64,000 bases of DNA from Jatrophihabitans endophyticus (GTDB taxonomy: Bacteria; Actinomycetota; Actinomycetes; Mycobacteriales; Jatrophihabitantaceae), in NCBI RefSeq assembly GCF_900129455.1, contig NZ_FQVU01000003.1:248001-312000 (forward strand), written 5' to 3'. This document shows positions 16,340 through 25,805 of the stretch, in pieces. The position numbers were made by a program, and so were the translations under genes. The notes below the pieces were generated by a model, which saw only the letters and a list, made by a program, of their open reading frames with translations, was not told the DNA's origin and made no database searches. The first letter of the stretch is position 1. Every line of letters starts with the position of its first letter.

Positions 16340-18586
16340 ATGAGGACAATCGCCGAGTTCGCCGTCCGTCGACGCTGGTTCGTCATCGCCGGCTGGCTGG
16401 TGCTGATCGTCGCCGCGCAGGGGCTGGCGAGCGCCGCCGGCGGCGCCGCCTACAAGGACACCTTCAGCCTCCCCGACACCGAGACCGCGTCCGTCGCCAG
16501 CATCCTGAAGAGCTCGGGGCTCGACGACCAGAACGGCGTCAACGGCACCGTCGTGCTCAAGCGCAAGAGCGGGGCGTTCACCGGGGCGCCGGCCGAGCTC
16601 GCGCCCGCGCTCACCAAGCTCTGCCGGGCCGGTGCCAAGGTGGCGACGGTCGCGACGCCGTGGCAGTCGGTCAACTGCGCCGGCGGCCGCACCGGCGCCG
16701 GCAACCCCAAGCTGCTCAACACCGCGCGGGGATCGAACACGGCCCTGGTCGTCGTCACGTGGCGCAACGGCGTGTACGACCAGCCATTGTTCAAGAAGGC
16801 CCACGACCAGCTCACCTCGCTCGAGAGCTCGACGCTGCAGGTCGAGTTCACCGGCAACGCGTTCCAGGGCATCGGGCAGAGCGAGGGGTCGGGCGGCTCG
16901 GTCCTCATCGGCTTCCTCGCCGCGCTGATCATCCTCGCGCTCGTCTTCCGCACGGTGGCGGCGACCGTGCTCCCGCTCGCCAGCGCGATGGTGGCCCTGA
17001 TCGGTGGCCTCGGCGTCATCTACCTGCTCACGCACGCCTTCAGCGTCTCCAACATCACGCCCTACCTGGCCGAGCTGATGGTCATCGGCGTCGGGGTCGA
17101 CTACGCGCTGTTCATCGTCACCCGGCACCGGCGCAACCTGCGCCGCGGCATGCCCCTGACCGAGTCGATCGTCTCCGCCGTCAACACCTCCGGTCGCGCC
17201 GTGCTCTTCGCCGGCACCACGGTCTGCATCGCGATCCTGGGCCTCATCGCGCTCGGGGTCAGCTTCTTCAACGGCATGGCGGTGGCCACCGCGCTCGCCG
17301 TCGGCTTCACCATGGCCGCCTCGCTCACCCTGCTGCCGGCGTTGCTGAGCCTGTTCGGGCTCAAGGTGCTGCCCCGCAAGCAACGCGCCGCCGTCCGTGC
17401 CGGGGACTTCATCGGCGACCAGGCCACCGGGTTCTGGGCGCGCTGGTCGGCCTTCGTGGCACGCCGGCGCGTGTTCGTCGCCGTCGGCGCCGGCCTCGTC
17501 ATGATCGTGCTCGCGATCCCGTTCTTCTCCCTCGAGCTCGGCGCCAGCGACCAGGGCAGCGACCCCAAGGGCTCGACGACCCGCTCCGGCTACGACCTCA
17601 TCAGCGACGAGTTCGGCGTCGGCTACAACTCGACCCTCGAGGCCGTCGTCCAGGGGCCGGGTGCGACCGACACCGCCTACCTGGCACGGCTGGCGCAGCA
17701 GGTGCGCAGCACCCCGAACGTCGACCGCAGCAGCGTCGCCGCGGTGCCGCTGAACAAGAGCGTCGCCTTCGTCTCGTTCAAGACGACCACGTCGCCGCAG
17801 TCGGAGAAGACGTACGACCTGGTGCGGCACCTGCGCTCGGACGTCTTCCCGCCGCTGTACCGGGGTACCGCCAACCACGTCTACGTCTACGGCGAGACCG
17901 CGATCAACGTCGACTTCGCCACCGTGCTCAGTCGCAAGATGCCGCTGTTCATCGCGGTCGTCGTCGGGCTGTCGTTCGTGCTGTTGCTGATCGCGTTCCG
18001 CAGCCTCGTCGTGCCGCTGACCGCCGCGGTCATGAACCTGCTGGCGGCGGCCGGCTCCTTCGGCCTGGTGGTGGCGATCTTCCAGTACGGCTGGGTGTCC
18101 GACGCGATGGGTGCGGGGCCCGGTGGCCCCATCGACGCCTGGGCGCCGGTCATGCTGTTCGCCATCCTGTTCGGCCTGTCGATGGACTACCAGGTGTTCC
18201 TGGTGAGCCGCATGCACGAGGAGTGGGTGCACACCAGGGACAACCAGCGGTCGGTCACCGTCGGCCAGGCCGAGACCGGCGGCATCATCACGGCGGCCGC
18301 GCTGATCATGATCGCCGTCTTCCTCGGCTTCCTGCTCACGCCCGGGCGTCCCATCAAGATCTTCGGCACCGGCCTGGCATCGGCGGTCTTCCTGGACGCG
18401 TTCATCCTGCGCACGATGCTGGTGCCGTCGCTGATGCACATGTTCGGCCGGTCCAACTGGTTCCTGCCGCGCTGGCTGGACAAGATCACGCCGCGGGTGT
18501 CGGTCGAGCCGCCCGAGGAGCAGGTGGAGCACCCGACGGTCGATGCCCGGCACGACGTGCCGCCGCACGAGCTCACGCCGCGGTAG
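16340..18586 (+). CDS. MMPL/RND family membrane exporter
   Basis: 748 residues with the twofold MMPL layout: one helix, an extracytoplasmic domain of about 150 residues, six helices, then the repeat. MMPL signatures are GVGVDYALFIVTRHRR and GLSMDYQVFLVSRMHEE. The Asp-Tyr pairs lie where the proton relay of MmpL3-like pumps is placed. It probably moves a lipid or hydrophobic compound out of the cell with proton exchange; substrate unknown. ATG at 16340 with GGAG 6 nt upstream. It shares only about 180 nt of divergent leader with lipB. A second MMPL gene lies at 32005-34215. Confidence 0.93.
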   Translation: MRTIAEFAVRRRWFVIAGWLVLIVAAQGLASAAGGAAYKDTFSLPDTETASVASILKSSGLDDQNGVNGTVVLKRKSGAFTGAPAELAPALTKLCRAGAKVATVATPWQSVNCAGGRTGAGNPKLLNTARGSNTALVVVTWRNGVYDQPLFKKAHDQLTSLESSTLQVEFTGNAFQGIGQSEGSGGSVLIGFLAALIILALVFRTVAATVLPLASAMVALIGGLGVIYLLTHAFSVSNITPYLAELMVIGVGVDYALFIVTRHRRNLRRGMPLTESIVSAVNTSGRAVLFAGTTVCIAILGLIALGVSFFNGMAVATALAVGFTMAASLTLLPALLSLFGLKVLPRKQRAAVRAGDFIGDQATGFWARWSAFVARRRVFVAVGAGLVMIVLAIPFFSLELGASDQGSDPKGSTTRSGYDLISDEFGVGYNSTLEAVVQGPGATDTAYLARLAQQVRSTPNVDRSSVAAVPLNKSVAFVSFKTTTSPQSEKTYDLVRHLRSDVFPPLYRGTANHVYVYGETAINVDFATVLSRKMPLFIAVVVGLSFVLLLIAFRSLVVPLTAAVMNLLAAAGSFGLVVAIFQYGWVSDAMGAGPGGPIDAWAPVMLFAILFGLSMDYQVFLVSRMHEEWVHTRDNQRSVTVGQAETGGIITAAALIMIAVFLGFLLTPGRPIKIFGTGLASAVFLDAFILRTMLVPSLMHMFGRSNWFLPRWLDKITPRVSVEPPEEQVEHPTVDARHDVPPHELTPR

Positions 18587-18612
18587 CGGCCCGGCCGCCC
18601 GAGGCGCGCCGG

Positions 18613-19341
18613 TCAGAGGCGGCGGGTGTCCAGCGGGGTCTCGACGGCGGTGCCGTCGGGGCCCCGCTCGACGTGGTAGGCGAGCTTCCCCGTGCGCTCG
18701 GTCAGTGCCTCGACGAAGCGCGTGCCCCGGTACAGCACGCCCACGCCGTCGTCGGTGGCGTAGCCGGCCGGCAGTGTGCCGTCGGCGATCAGCCGCTGGA
18801 ACAGCGGGCGACGCTGCTCCTCGGAGTCGTAGTGGACGCCGTTGGCGAAGGGCACGAGCGCCAGGCCGTCGTCGACCGCACGCAGGTCGGGGCCGAACGA
18901 GTCGGTGGTGCCGCCGACGTGCCAGCAGATCGACCCCGCCGACACCCCCGTGAGCACCACCCCCGCCTCCCACGCCGCGCGCATCGCGGTGTCGACGCCG
19001 TGCAGCCGCCACATGGCCAGCAGCCCGGCGACGCTGCCGCCGCCCACCCACACGACGTCCTGGGCCAGCAGGTGTTCGGCGACGTCGGGGACGTTGGGCA
19101 TGGGGAACAGGGCGAGGTGCGAGGCCGCCAGCCCGCGCAGCCGGGCGGCGTCGTAGAAGTCGACGAGCGTGCGTGGGTGATCGCCCTGCGCCGTGGCGAG
19201 GAAGCACACCCGCGGTGCCCGGCCGGTCACCCCGGCGAGCTCGATGGCGTACTCGGTGAGCGGGCCGAGCTCCCAGCTCGTCCGGCTGCCGGCCACCAGG
19301 CCACCGGAGGTCGCGAGGACGGTCGGGCTGTCGGCGGGCAT
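18613..19341 (-). CDS. Peptidase S51-like (class I glutamine-amidotransferase fold) protein
   Basis: 242 residues. A flavodoxin-like fold with the nucleophile elbow GVSAGSICW (Ser in GxSAG) and the earlier motif VWVGGGSVAGLL, as in dipeptidase E/cyanophycinase-type S51 peptidases. Cytosolic; no signal peptide. It may hydrolyse Asp- or small-peptide bonds, but specificity cannot be read from sequence. ATG at 19341. Convergent with the MMPL gene (26-nt gap) and divergent from the kinase gene. Confidence 0.85.
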   Translation of the reverse strand: MPADSPTVLATSGGLVAGSRTSWELGPLTEYAIELAGVTGRAPRVCFLATAQGDHPRTLVDFYDAARLRGLAASHLALFPMPNVPDVAEHLLAQDVVWVGGGSVAGLLAMWRLHGVDTAMRAAWEAGVVLTGVSAGSICWHVGGTTDSFGPDLRAVDDGLALVPFANGVHYDSEEQRRPLFQRLIADGTLPAGYATDDGVGVLYRGTRFVEALTERTGKLAYHVERGPDGTAVETPLDTRRL

Positions 19342-19477
19342 GCCCGTGATGCTAGATCTCGCCGCCCCGGTGCCATGGCGTGGTGGGCCGCGACCGGCCC
19401 GCGGGAGCGGGCGGATCGGCCGGATCCGGCCTGTGGACAACCCCGATCGAGCGCGTCGCGCGCCCTAGCGTCGGAGC

Positions 19478-21403
19478 ATGGCCGGTACCTGGAAGCTGCG
19501 CGGCTACGTCGTCGAGTCGCCGCTCGGGCGCGGCGCCTCGAGCGACGTGTGGCGCGCCCGCATCGCCGCGACGGGGGAGCCGGTGGCGCTCAAGCGGCTC
19601 GACCTCGCCGGGGTCGAGGCGCAGCGACGGGCTCGCAGCGAAGCGGCCCTGCTGACCGTGCTCGACCACCCGAACCTGGTGCGGCTGCACGACCTCGTGA
19701 CCACCGCCGACGCGGCCGTGCTCGTGCTCGACCTGGCCGACGGCGGTTCCCTGGCCGACCTGCTCGCGGCGCGTCGACGACTCGCTCCCGGCGAGGTCAT
19801 CACCGCCGTCGCCCCGGTCGCGGCCGCGCTGGCCTACGTGCATCGGCAGGCGGTCGTGCACGGCGACGTCACGCCGGCCAACATCCTGTTCACCCGGGGT
19901 GGGGTCGCGCTGCTCGCCGACCTCGGGGTGGCCCGGCTGACCGGGGACGAGTCCGACGCCGAGAGCACTCCCGCCTACATCGACCCCGCCGTCGCCGACG
20001 GCTGCGTCCCGGCGGCCCCGAGCGACGTCTTCATGCTCGGGGCGGTCGCGTTCCACGCGCTCACCGGCGCGCCGCCGTGGCCGGCGCAGGACGCCGCCGC
20101 CGCGCTCGCCGCCGCCCGGTCCGGGGCGCTGCCCGACGTGGCCGCCCGGCTCGTCGGCAGCGACGTGCCGGCGCCGATGGCCGCGGTGATCGCGCGGGCA
20201 CTCGCGATCGATCCCGCGCAGCGCGGCACCGCCGCCGACCTGGCGCTCGACCTGCGTCACAGCGGCACGCCGGTCGCCGTCGAGCTCGCGGCGGGCCGGG
20301 TCCGCCCCGCGGGCGACCCGTGGCTGCACGCGCAGACCGCGCCACCGCGGCGGGCGGTCGGCCCCGAGTACGGGCAGACCACCCCGCGCGCGCCCCGGCG
20401 CGAACCGCCGGGCGGCACGCGCGCGGCCTACCGCCCGCGCCATGCGGCCGACCCGTCGGCGTACGCGGCGGCCCCGGCCGGTGCGGGTGCCACCGGTGGT
20501 GCCACCGGCGGGGCGATCGGTGCGGCAGCCGTTCACGGTGCCGCCGGCGCGTGGGGCGGCCTGCGAGGTGGGCGCACCACGCCGACGCCCGGCCCGGTGG
20601 GGTCGGCGGCTGGTCCGGCGGGGGGCCCGGAGAGGTCGGCGGCGGCGCCGCGGGGGGCGCCGCCGCCGACCGAGGCGGTACGCCGGGCACGGCCGGTCGT
20701 GCCGCGGCAGCCGCACCGTCGCGTGCCGGGCGCCCGCGTCCTGACGCTGGTGGCGGTGCTCGTGCTCGCTACCGCCGGTGCGGGCGTCGTCGTCGCCCGC
20801 GCCGGCCCGGGCCCGCGCGCAGCCGGCGCCCACGCAGCCGGTGGCCACGTAGCCGGCGGTCGCGCAGCCGGCAGTGCCGCAGCCGGCAGTGCCGCAGCCG
20901 GCAGTGCCGCAGCCGGCGGTCGCGCGGCCGCGGCCAGGGCGACGTCGTCGCCCGCCGCCGTTCGTAGCCGGGTCGGCATGCCGGTCCGGCCCGGCGGGCC
21001 GGCGCCGCCGGGTAGCGGGAGCGCCGCCCTGCGGGCCTGGTGGGCCGCGGCGCTGCGGGGTCTGGACGCGGTCCGGGCGCGGGCCTTCGCCACCCGGTCA
21101 CCCGCACTGCTCGCCGGGGTCTACCGGGCGACGACCCTGCGCGCGGACGACGCGGCGCTGCTGCGGCTGCTCGTCCCGGCCGGCTGCGGGCTCGCCGGTG
21201 TGCTGACCCGTTACGACCGGCTGCGGATCGCCGCGTCGCCCGATCGCGCGCTCGTCACCGCGCGGGCCCGCATCCCGGCCACGACGCTGCGGTGCGCGAA
21301 GCGCCCGGCACGCCGGGCGGCCCCGGTCGGCCCGACCGCGATCCGGCTGGAGTTGGTGCGCACCGCGGCCGGTCCGCGCGTCGCCGCGCAGCGGGCGGGG
21401 TGA
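19478..21403 (+). CDS. Membrane-anchored Ser/Thr protein kinase (PknB-like fold)
   Basis: 641 residues. Kinase domain about 8-265: P-loop LGRGASSDV, Lys39 in VALK, catalytic loop HGDVTPANILF (H128-D130; HGD replaces the usual HRD), and DLG at 148-150 instead of DFG. A Pro/Gly/Ala-rich juxtamembrane region of about 150 residues precedes one membrane helix (about 419-440) and an extracellular domain starting with Ala/Gly repeats. No PASTA repeats are seen. All catalytic residues remain, so activity is expected. ATG at 19478. Confidence 0.9.
   Translation: MAGTWKLRGYVVESPLGRGASSDVWRARIAATGEPVALKRLDLAGVEAQRRARSEAALLTVLDHPNLVRLHDLVTTADAAVLVLDLADGGSLADLLAARRRLAPGEVITAVAPVAAALAYVHRQAVVHGDVTPANILFTRGGVALLADLGVARLTGDESDAESTPAYIDPAVADGCVPAAPSDVFMLGAVAFHALTGAPPWPAQDAAAALAAARSGALPDVAARLVGSDVPAPMAAVIARALAIDPAQRGTAADLALDLRHSGTPVAVELAAGRVRPAGDPWLHAQTAPPRRAVGPEYGQTTPRAPRREPPGGTRAAYRPRHAADPSAYAAAPAGAGATGGATGGAIGAAAVHGAAGAWGGLRGGRTTPTPGPVGSAAGPAGGPERSAAAPRGAPPPTEAVRRARPVVPRQPHRRVPGARVLTLVAVLVLATAGAGVVVARAGPGPRAAGAHAAGGHVAGGRAAGSAAAGSAAAGSAAAGGRAAAARATSSPAAVRSRVGMPVRPGGPAPPGSGSAALRAWWAAALRGLDAVRARAFATRSPALLAGVYRATTLRADDAALLRLLVPAGCGLAGVLTRYDRLRIAASPDRALVTARARIPATTLRCAKRPARRAAPVGPTAIRLELVRTAAGPRVAAQRAG
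20821..20935. repeat. 15-bp degenerate tandem repeat in the kinase extracellular linker
   Basis: Seven or eight units of the type GCAGCCGGCAGTGCC, three of them in the middle identical, encode repeated AAGSA/AGGHV/AGGRA pentapeptides just outside the membrane helix. The period of 15 keeps frame. It is probably a variable-length spacer. Confidence 0.85.
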
Positions 21404-21431
21404 CGCTGCGAGCGGGTGCGCCGGCGCCGGC

Positions 21432-22319
21432 TCAGCGGTTGAGCTCGTCGTGCAGGGCGACCTCGAGGTCGGTGTGGGTGAAGCGGTACCCGGCGGCGAG
21501 CAGCGCGGCCGGTACCGCGTTCTGACCGGTCAGCACGTTCTCGGCGAACTCGCCGAGGGCGAGCCGGGCGGCGAAGCCGGGCACGAGCCACGGCGTGGGC
21601 CGGTGCAGCACCCGACCGAGCGTGCGGGTGAACTCGGCGTTGGTCACCGGCGTGGGGGCGGTGAGGTTCACCGGCCCGCTCACGTCGTGGTCGAGCAGGT
21701 ACCTGATCGCCGCGATCTCGTCGGTCAGCGAGATCCACGGCATGTACTGGCGCCCGTCGCCCAGCCGTCCGCCGAGGCCGGCCTTGACGACCAGGCCGAG
21801 CTGGCGCAGCAGGCCGGCGCCGCGCGCGAGCACCAGACCGGTGCGCAGGTGCACGACCCGCAGTTCGGCCTCGGCCGCAGGGGCGGCGGCGTCCTCCCAC
21901 AGCTGGCAGACCCCGGCGAGGAACGTGTCGCCCGCCGGCGCCGTCTCGTCCACCTCGCGCGCGCCGGTGTCGCCGTAGTAGCCGACCGCCGAGGCGCCCA
22001 CCAGTGTCGCGGCCGTCCCCGACGCCACCATGGCCCGGGCGATCGTCGCGACGCTGTCGACCCGACTCGCCACGATCTGCTGCTTGTAGGCCTCGTTCCA
22101 CCGCTTGTCGCCGACGCCGACCCCGGAGAGGCAGACGACGGCGTCGGCGTCGGCCAGCACCCGCGGGTCGAGCTCGCCCGCCGACGGGTCCCAGGCGACG
22201 TCGCCCGGGCCCGAGGGCGTGCGTCGCACCAACCGCACCACCTCGTGCCCGTCACGCCCGAGCGAGGCGGCCAGAGCGGGTCCGATCAACCCGGACGCGC
22301 CGGCGAGCACCACCTTCAC
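21432..22319 (-). CDS. TIGR01777 family NAD-dependent epimerase-like protein
   Basis: 295 residues. Extended SDR fold: N-terminal VVLAGASGLIGPALA dinucleotide loop, CLSGVGVGDKRWNEAYKQ typical of TIGR01777, a Tyr in the AVGYYGDTG segment, and a C-terminal DUF1731-like domain ending LHDELNR. The substrate is unknown. It lies 4 nt downstream of sucB and is probably in the lpd-sucB transcription unit. The same neighbour follows dlaT in mycobacteria (recalled as Rv2216). Confidence 0.92.
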   Translation of the reverse strand: MKVVLAGASGLIGPALAASLGRDGHEVVRLVRRTPSGPGDVAWDPSAGELDPRVLADADAVVCLSGVGVGDKRWNEAYKQQIVASRVDSVATIARAMVASGTAATLVGASAVGYYGDTGAREVDETAPAGDTFLAGVCQLWEDAAAPAAEAELRVVHLRTGLVLARGAGLLRQLGLVVKAGLGGRLGDGRQYMPWISLTDEIAAIRYLLDHDVSGPVNLTAPTPVTNAEFTRTLGRVLHRPTPWLVPGFAARLALGEFAENVLTGQNAVPAALLAAGYRFTHTDLEVALHDELNR

Positions 22320-22323
22320 GGCG

Positions 22324-23832
22324 TCACTCCAGGCCGAGCGACCGCTCGAACGCCCCGGCCTCCAGCCGCTGCTTGACCGTCGTCAGGAAGCGGGCGGCGT
22401 CCGCGCCGTCCACCACCCGGTGGTCGTAGGACAGCGCCAGGTAGACCATGGAGCGCACCGCGATCGTCTCGCCGAGGTCCTCGGAGGAGATGACCACCGG
22501 CCGCTTCACGACCGCGCCGGTGCCGAGGATGCCGACCTGGGGCTGGTTGATGATCGGCGTGTCGAACAGCGCGCCACGGCTGCCGGTGTTGGTCAGCGTG
22601 AACGTGCCGCCGCCGAGCTCGTCCGGCGCCACCTTGTTGTCGCGGGTGCGGGCGGCGAGGTCGGCGATCTTGCGTGCCAACCCGCCGAGGTTGAGATCAC
22701 CGGCGTCGTGGATCACCGGGACCAGCAGCCCGCGGTCGGTGTCGACGGCGATGCCCAGGTGCTCGGCGTCGTGGTAGGTGATGGTCTTGTCCTCGAGGTT
22801 CACCGAGGCGTTCACGACCGGGTGGGCCTTCAGCGCCTCGATGGCCGCGACGGCGAAGAAGGGCAGGAAGCTCAGCTTCGCCCCCTCGCGGGCCTCGAAC
22901 TCGGCCTTTGCCCGGTCGCGCAGCCGCGCGATACGGGTGACGTCGACCTCGACGACGGTCGTCAGCTGGGCCGAGGTCTGCAGCGACTCGACCATGCGGG
23001 TGGCGATGACCTGCCGCATGCGCGACATCTTCTCGACCTTGCCGCGCTGCTGCGTGGCGGTCGACGCCGCGGTGGCGGCGGCGTCGGTGACCTCGGTCGA
23101 ACCCGCCGCGGCCGACGCGGTGTGCGGCAGCTCCCGCTCGGCCGCACGGTCGCGCGCCTGCTCGGCGGCGGCGAGGACGTCGGACTTGCGGATGCGCCCG
23201 CCGACGCCGGTGCCGCTGATCGAGGCGAGGTCGACGCCGTGCTCGCTCGCGAGCTTGCGCACCAGCGGGGTGACGTAGGCGCCGGCCGCGGCGTCGTCGT
23301 CGCCGGTCTCGCCACCGTCGGCGCCGCTCTCGGCCCGCGGGGCCGGGTCGGCCGCGGACTCGCCCGACGGCGCCTGCGCGGGGGCGGGAGCCGCGGGCTG
23401 GGCGTGCCTGGGCTCCGGCCGGGACTCCGGCTCGGCCGCGGCGCGCGCCGGCTCGGGCTGCGGCTCGGGTTCCGGCTGCGGCTCGGGCTCGGGCTCCGGC
23501 TCGGGCTCCGGCTCGGACTGCGCCTGCTGCGCGTCGTCGTTCGACGCGGCCGAGCCGCCGTCGCCACCCGAGTCGCCGTCACCCCCGGCCTCGGCGGCGT
23601 CGCCGATGACGGCGAGCTCGACACCGATCTCGACCGTCTCGTCCTCCTGGACCTTGATCGAGAGCAGCGTGCCGGCGGCGGGGGAGGGCACCTCGGTGTC
23701 GACCTTGTCGGTCGACACCTCCAGCAGCGGCTCGTCGGCGTCGACGTGGTCGCCCTCGGCCTTGAGCCAGCGGGTCACGGTGCCTTCGGTGACGCTCTCA
23801 CCCAGGCGCGGCATGGTCACGGACGTCGACAT
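22324..23832 (-). CDS. sucB: Dihydrolipoamide acyltransferase (E2, 2-oxoglutarate dehydrogenase type)
   Basis: 502 residues. One lipoyl domain (about 1-75, lipoyl Lys in STDKVDTE), a long Glu/Pro/Ala/Ser linker with (EPEP)n repeats, a peripheral-subunit-binding domain ([19 protein letters not shown]), and a catalytic domain with the conserved [12 protein letters not shown] (His and Asp of the transferase). It moves acyl groups from lipoamide to CoA in a 2-oxoacid dehydrogenase complex. In actinobacteria this E2 serves pyruvate dehydrogenase and can be shared, so succinyl specificity is an inference. ATG 23832, AAGGAG 12 nt upstream. Follows lpd. Confidence 0.95.
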   Translation of the reverse strand: MSTSVTMPRLGESVTEGTVTRWLKAEGDHVDADEPLLEVSTDKVDTEVPSPAAGTLLSIKVQEDETVEIGVELAVIGDAAEAGGDGDSGGDGGSAASNDDAQQAQSEPEPEPEPEPEPQPEPEPQPEPARAAAEPESRPEPRHAQPAAPAPAQAPSGESAADPAPRAESGADGGETGDDDAAAGAYVTPLVRKLASEHGVDLASISGTGVGGRIRKSDVLAAAEQARDRAAERELPHTASAAAGSTEVTDAAATAASTATQQRGKVEKMSRMRQVIATRMVESLQTSAQLTTVVEVDVTRIARLRDRAKAEFEAREGAKLSFLPFFAVAAIEALKAHPVVNASVNLEDKTITYHDAEHLGIAVDTDRGLLVPVIHDAGDLNLGGLARKIADLAARTRDNKVAPDELGGGTFTLTNTGSRGALFDTPIINQPQVGILGTGAVVKRPVVISSEDLGETIAVRSMVYLALSYDHRVVDGADAARFLTTVKQRLEAGAFERSLGLE

Positions 23833-23876
23833 CGGTGTCAGATGCTCCTTACGCGGAACGAACTCGGTCGGGTCGG

Positions 23877-25280
23877 TCAGTCGTGCACGTGCAGCGGTTT
23901 GCCGGCGAGCAGCAGGTGCGCCTCGCCGATCGCCTCCGACTGCGTCGGGTGCGGGTGGATCAGCTGGGCGACCTCACCGGGGAGGGCCTCCCAGTTGTAG
24001 ATGAGCTGGGCCTCGGCGATGAGCTCGCCGACGCGGTCGCCCACGATGTGGATGCCCAGAACGGGGCCGTCCTTCTCGGCGACGAGCTTGACCGCGCCCT
24101 TGGTGTTCAGGATCGCGCTGCGGCCGTTGCCCGACAGGTCGTAGGTGACGGTCGTGACGTTGTCCTGCCCGTGCTTCTCGACCGCCGCGGCCTCGGTGAG
24201 GCCGACCGAGGCGACCTCGGGCTGGCTGTAGGTGATGCGCGGGACGCCGGCGTAGTCGATCGGGACGACCGGCTGGCCGGCGATGTGCTCGGCGGCGAGG
24301 ATGCCCTCGGCGAAGCCCACGTGAGCGAGCTGCAGGTGCGGCTCGCTGTTGATCGAGATCAGGTCGCCCACGGCGTAGACGCCGTCGACCGACGTGCGCA
24401 GGAACTCGTCGGTGACGACGAAGCCGCGCTCGATGCGCACGCCCTGCTCCTCGTAGCCGAGGCCCTCGGAGACGGGGCCGCGCCCGACGGCGACGAGCAG
24501 CAGCTCGGCCTCGAGCGTCTCGCCGCCCTCGAGGTGAACGGTGACGCCGCTGTCGGACGTCTCGACCTTCTCGAACCGCTTGCCCAGCTTGAAGTCGATC
24601 TTGCGGCGGCGGAAGGCGCGCTCGAGCAGCTTGGAGTTGGCCTCGTCCTCCAGCGGGACGAGGTGGGGCAGCGCCTCGACGATGGTGACCTTGGTGCCGA
24701 ACGACGTCCAGGCCGAGGCGAACTCGCAGCCGATGACGCCGCCGCCCAGCACGATCGCGGTCTCGGGCACGTGGTCGAGGCCGAGCGCGTGCTCGCTGGT
24801 GATCACGCGGTGACCGTCGAGGTCGAGGCCGGGCAGCGAGCGCGAGTACGAGCCGGTGGCCAGGACGACGTTGGCGCCGGTGTAGCGGTCCCCGCCGTCA
24901 CCGCCGACCTGGACGGTCTTCGGGCCGACGAGTCGACCCTCGCCCTCGACCGTCTCGATGCCGCGGGCCTTGATGAGGCCCTGCAGCCCCTTCCAGTTCT
25001 TGCCGATGACGCCGTCCTTGTACTTGTTGACGCCCGCCATGTCGATGCCCTCGAACGTGGCGTTGACACCGAAGGTGGCGCTCTCCCGCGCACCGTCGGC
25101 GATCTCGCCGGCGTGCAGCAGGGCCTTGGTGGGGATGCAGCCACGGTGCAGGCACGTGCCGCCGACGCGGTCCTTCTCGATCAGGACGACGGACTTGCCG
25201 AGCTCCGCCGCGCGCAGCGCCGCGGCGTACCCGCCGCTGCCGCCACCGAGAACGACGAGATCGACCTCTTTGTCTGCCAC
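23877..25280 (-). CDS. lpdA: Dihydrolipoyl dehydrogenase (E3)
   Basis: 467 residues. FAD-binding [10 protein letters not shown], redox disulfide [16 protein letters not shown]-binding [22 protein letters not shown], and C-terminal active-site HPHPTQSEA. It reoxidises dihydrolipoamide of the SucB complex and of GcvH with NAD+. GTG at 25280 with AAGG upstream gives the exact family N-terminus. First gene of lpd-sucB-TIGR01777. Confidence 0.97.
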   Translation of the reverse strand: MADKEVDLVVLGGGSGGYAAALRAAELGKSVVLIEKDRVGGTCLHRGCIPTKALLHAGEIADGARESATFGVNATFEGIDMAGVNKYKDGVIGKNWKGLQGLIKARGIETVEGEGRLVGPKTVQVGGDGGDRYTGANVVLATGSYSRSLPGLDLDGHRVITSEHALGLDHVPETAIVLGGGVIGCEFASAWTSFGTKVTIVEALPHLVPLEDEANSKLLERAFRRRKIDFKLGKRFEKVETSDSGVTVHLEGGETLEAELLLVAVGRGPVSEGLGYEEQGVRIERGFVVTDEFLRTSVDGVYAVGDLISINSEPHLQLAHVGFAEGILAAEHIAGQPVVPIDYAGVPRITYSQPEVASVGLTEAAAVEKHGQDNVTTVTYDLSGNGRSAILNTKGAVKLVAEKDGPVLGIHIVGDRVGELIAEAQLIYNWEALPGEVAQLIHPHPTQSEAIGEAHLLLAGKPLHVHD

Positions 25281-25415
25281 TGGGCGCACCTTCCTGTACG
25301 GCTGTCGGCTCGCACGACCATCTTGGCACTCCGCCGGATCCACCGCGCACGCCGTCCGGGCGATGCGATGATGTCGCCCGGTCACGGACGGGTGACGTCG
25401 TTCCAGGGAGGGCGG

Positions 25416-25724
25416 ATGTCGTTGTTCAGGCGCAAGACGCGACCGGGTGTGCAGCGGACCGGGTCCAGCGAGGACACCGAGCACCTCGCGGGTTTCCTGC
25501 GCAGCCGGAGCGGTGTCGAGGCCTACGTCGAGCCACGCACGAGCGTCACCGACACCACCATCGTCCTCGTCGCCGCCGACGGCGAGTGGACGCGGCGCCG
25601 CGTCAACGGCCCGCAGGGCGCCGCCACGTTCGCGAAGAAGCACGGCGTCCCGCTCTACGACGCCGCCGTCGTCGGCTACCCGCAGCGGATGCGCGAGTGG
25701 AACCGGCGGCAGCAGGACCGTTGA
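25416..25724 (+). CDS. Conserved actinobacterial small protein of unknown function
   Basis: 102 residues. The basic start MSLFRRKTR is followed by a mixed alpha/beta region (DTTIVLVAADGEWTRRRV) and a C-terminal segment PLYDAAVVGYPQRMREWN. No membrane segment or cysteine. Homologues are often labelled 'oxidoreductase', but no cofactor motif is visible. ATG at 25416 after a GGGAGGGCGG ribosome-site region. Stands divergent from lpdA. In mycobacteria a small gene occupies the same place (recalled Rv2214c/Rv2215 neighbourhood), but I am not sure it is orthologous. Confidence 0.75.
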   Translation: MSLFRRKTRPGVQRTGSSEDTEHLAGFLRSRSGVEAYVEPRTSVTDTTIVLVAADGEWTRRRVNGPQGAATFAKKHGVPLYDAAVVGYPQRMREWNRRQQDR

Positions 25725-25805
25725 ACCGCGCGGATCCTCCTGCGCTGGGCGGTGCCGGGTTCGTGGTGCGCCGGAAGATCGCGCCGGGCGGTCGGGTCGA
25801 GCGGG

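Noticed and set aside
19418-19431. GGCCGGATCCGGCC palindrome before the kinase gene
   Set aside because: A 14-bp GC-rich palindrome is not rare at this base composition, and no promoter or regulator could be tied to it.
16660-20967. A 1435-codon open frame on the plus strand
   Set aside because: It is a shifted frame over the MMPL gene and the kinase and antisense to the S51 gene; composition is low-complexity Arg/Gly/Ala/Pro with no domain.
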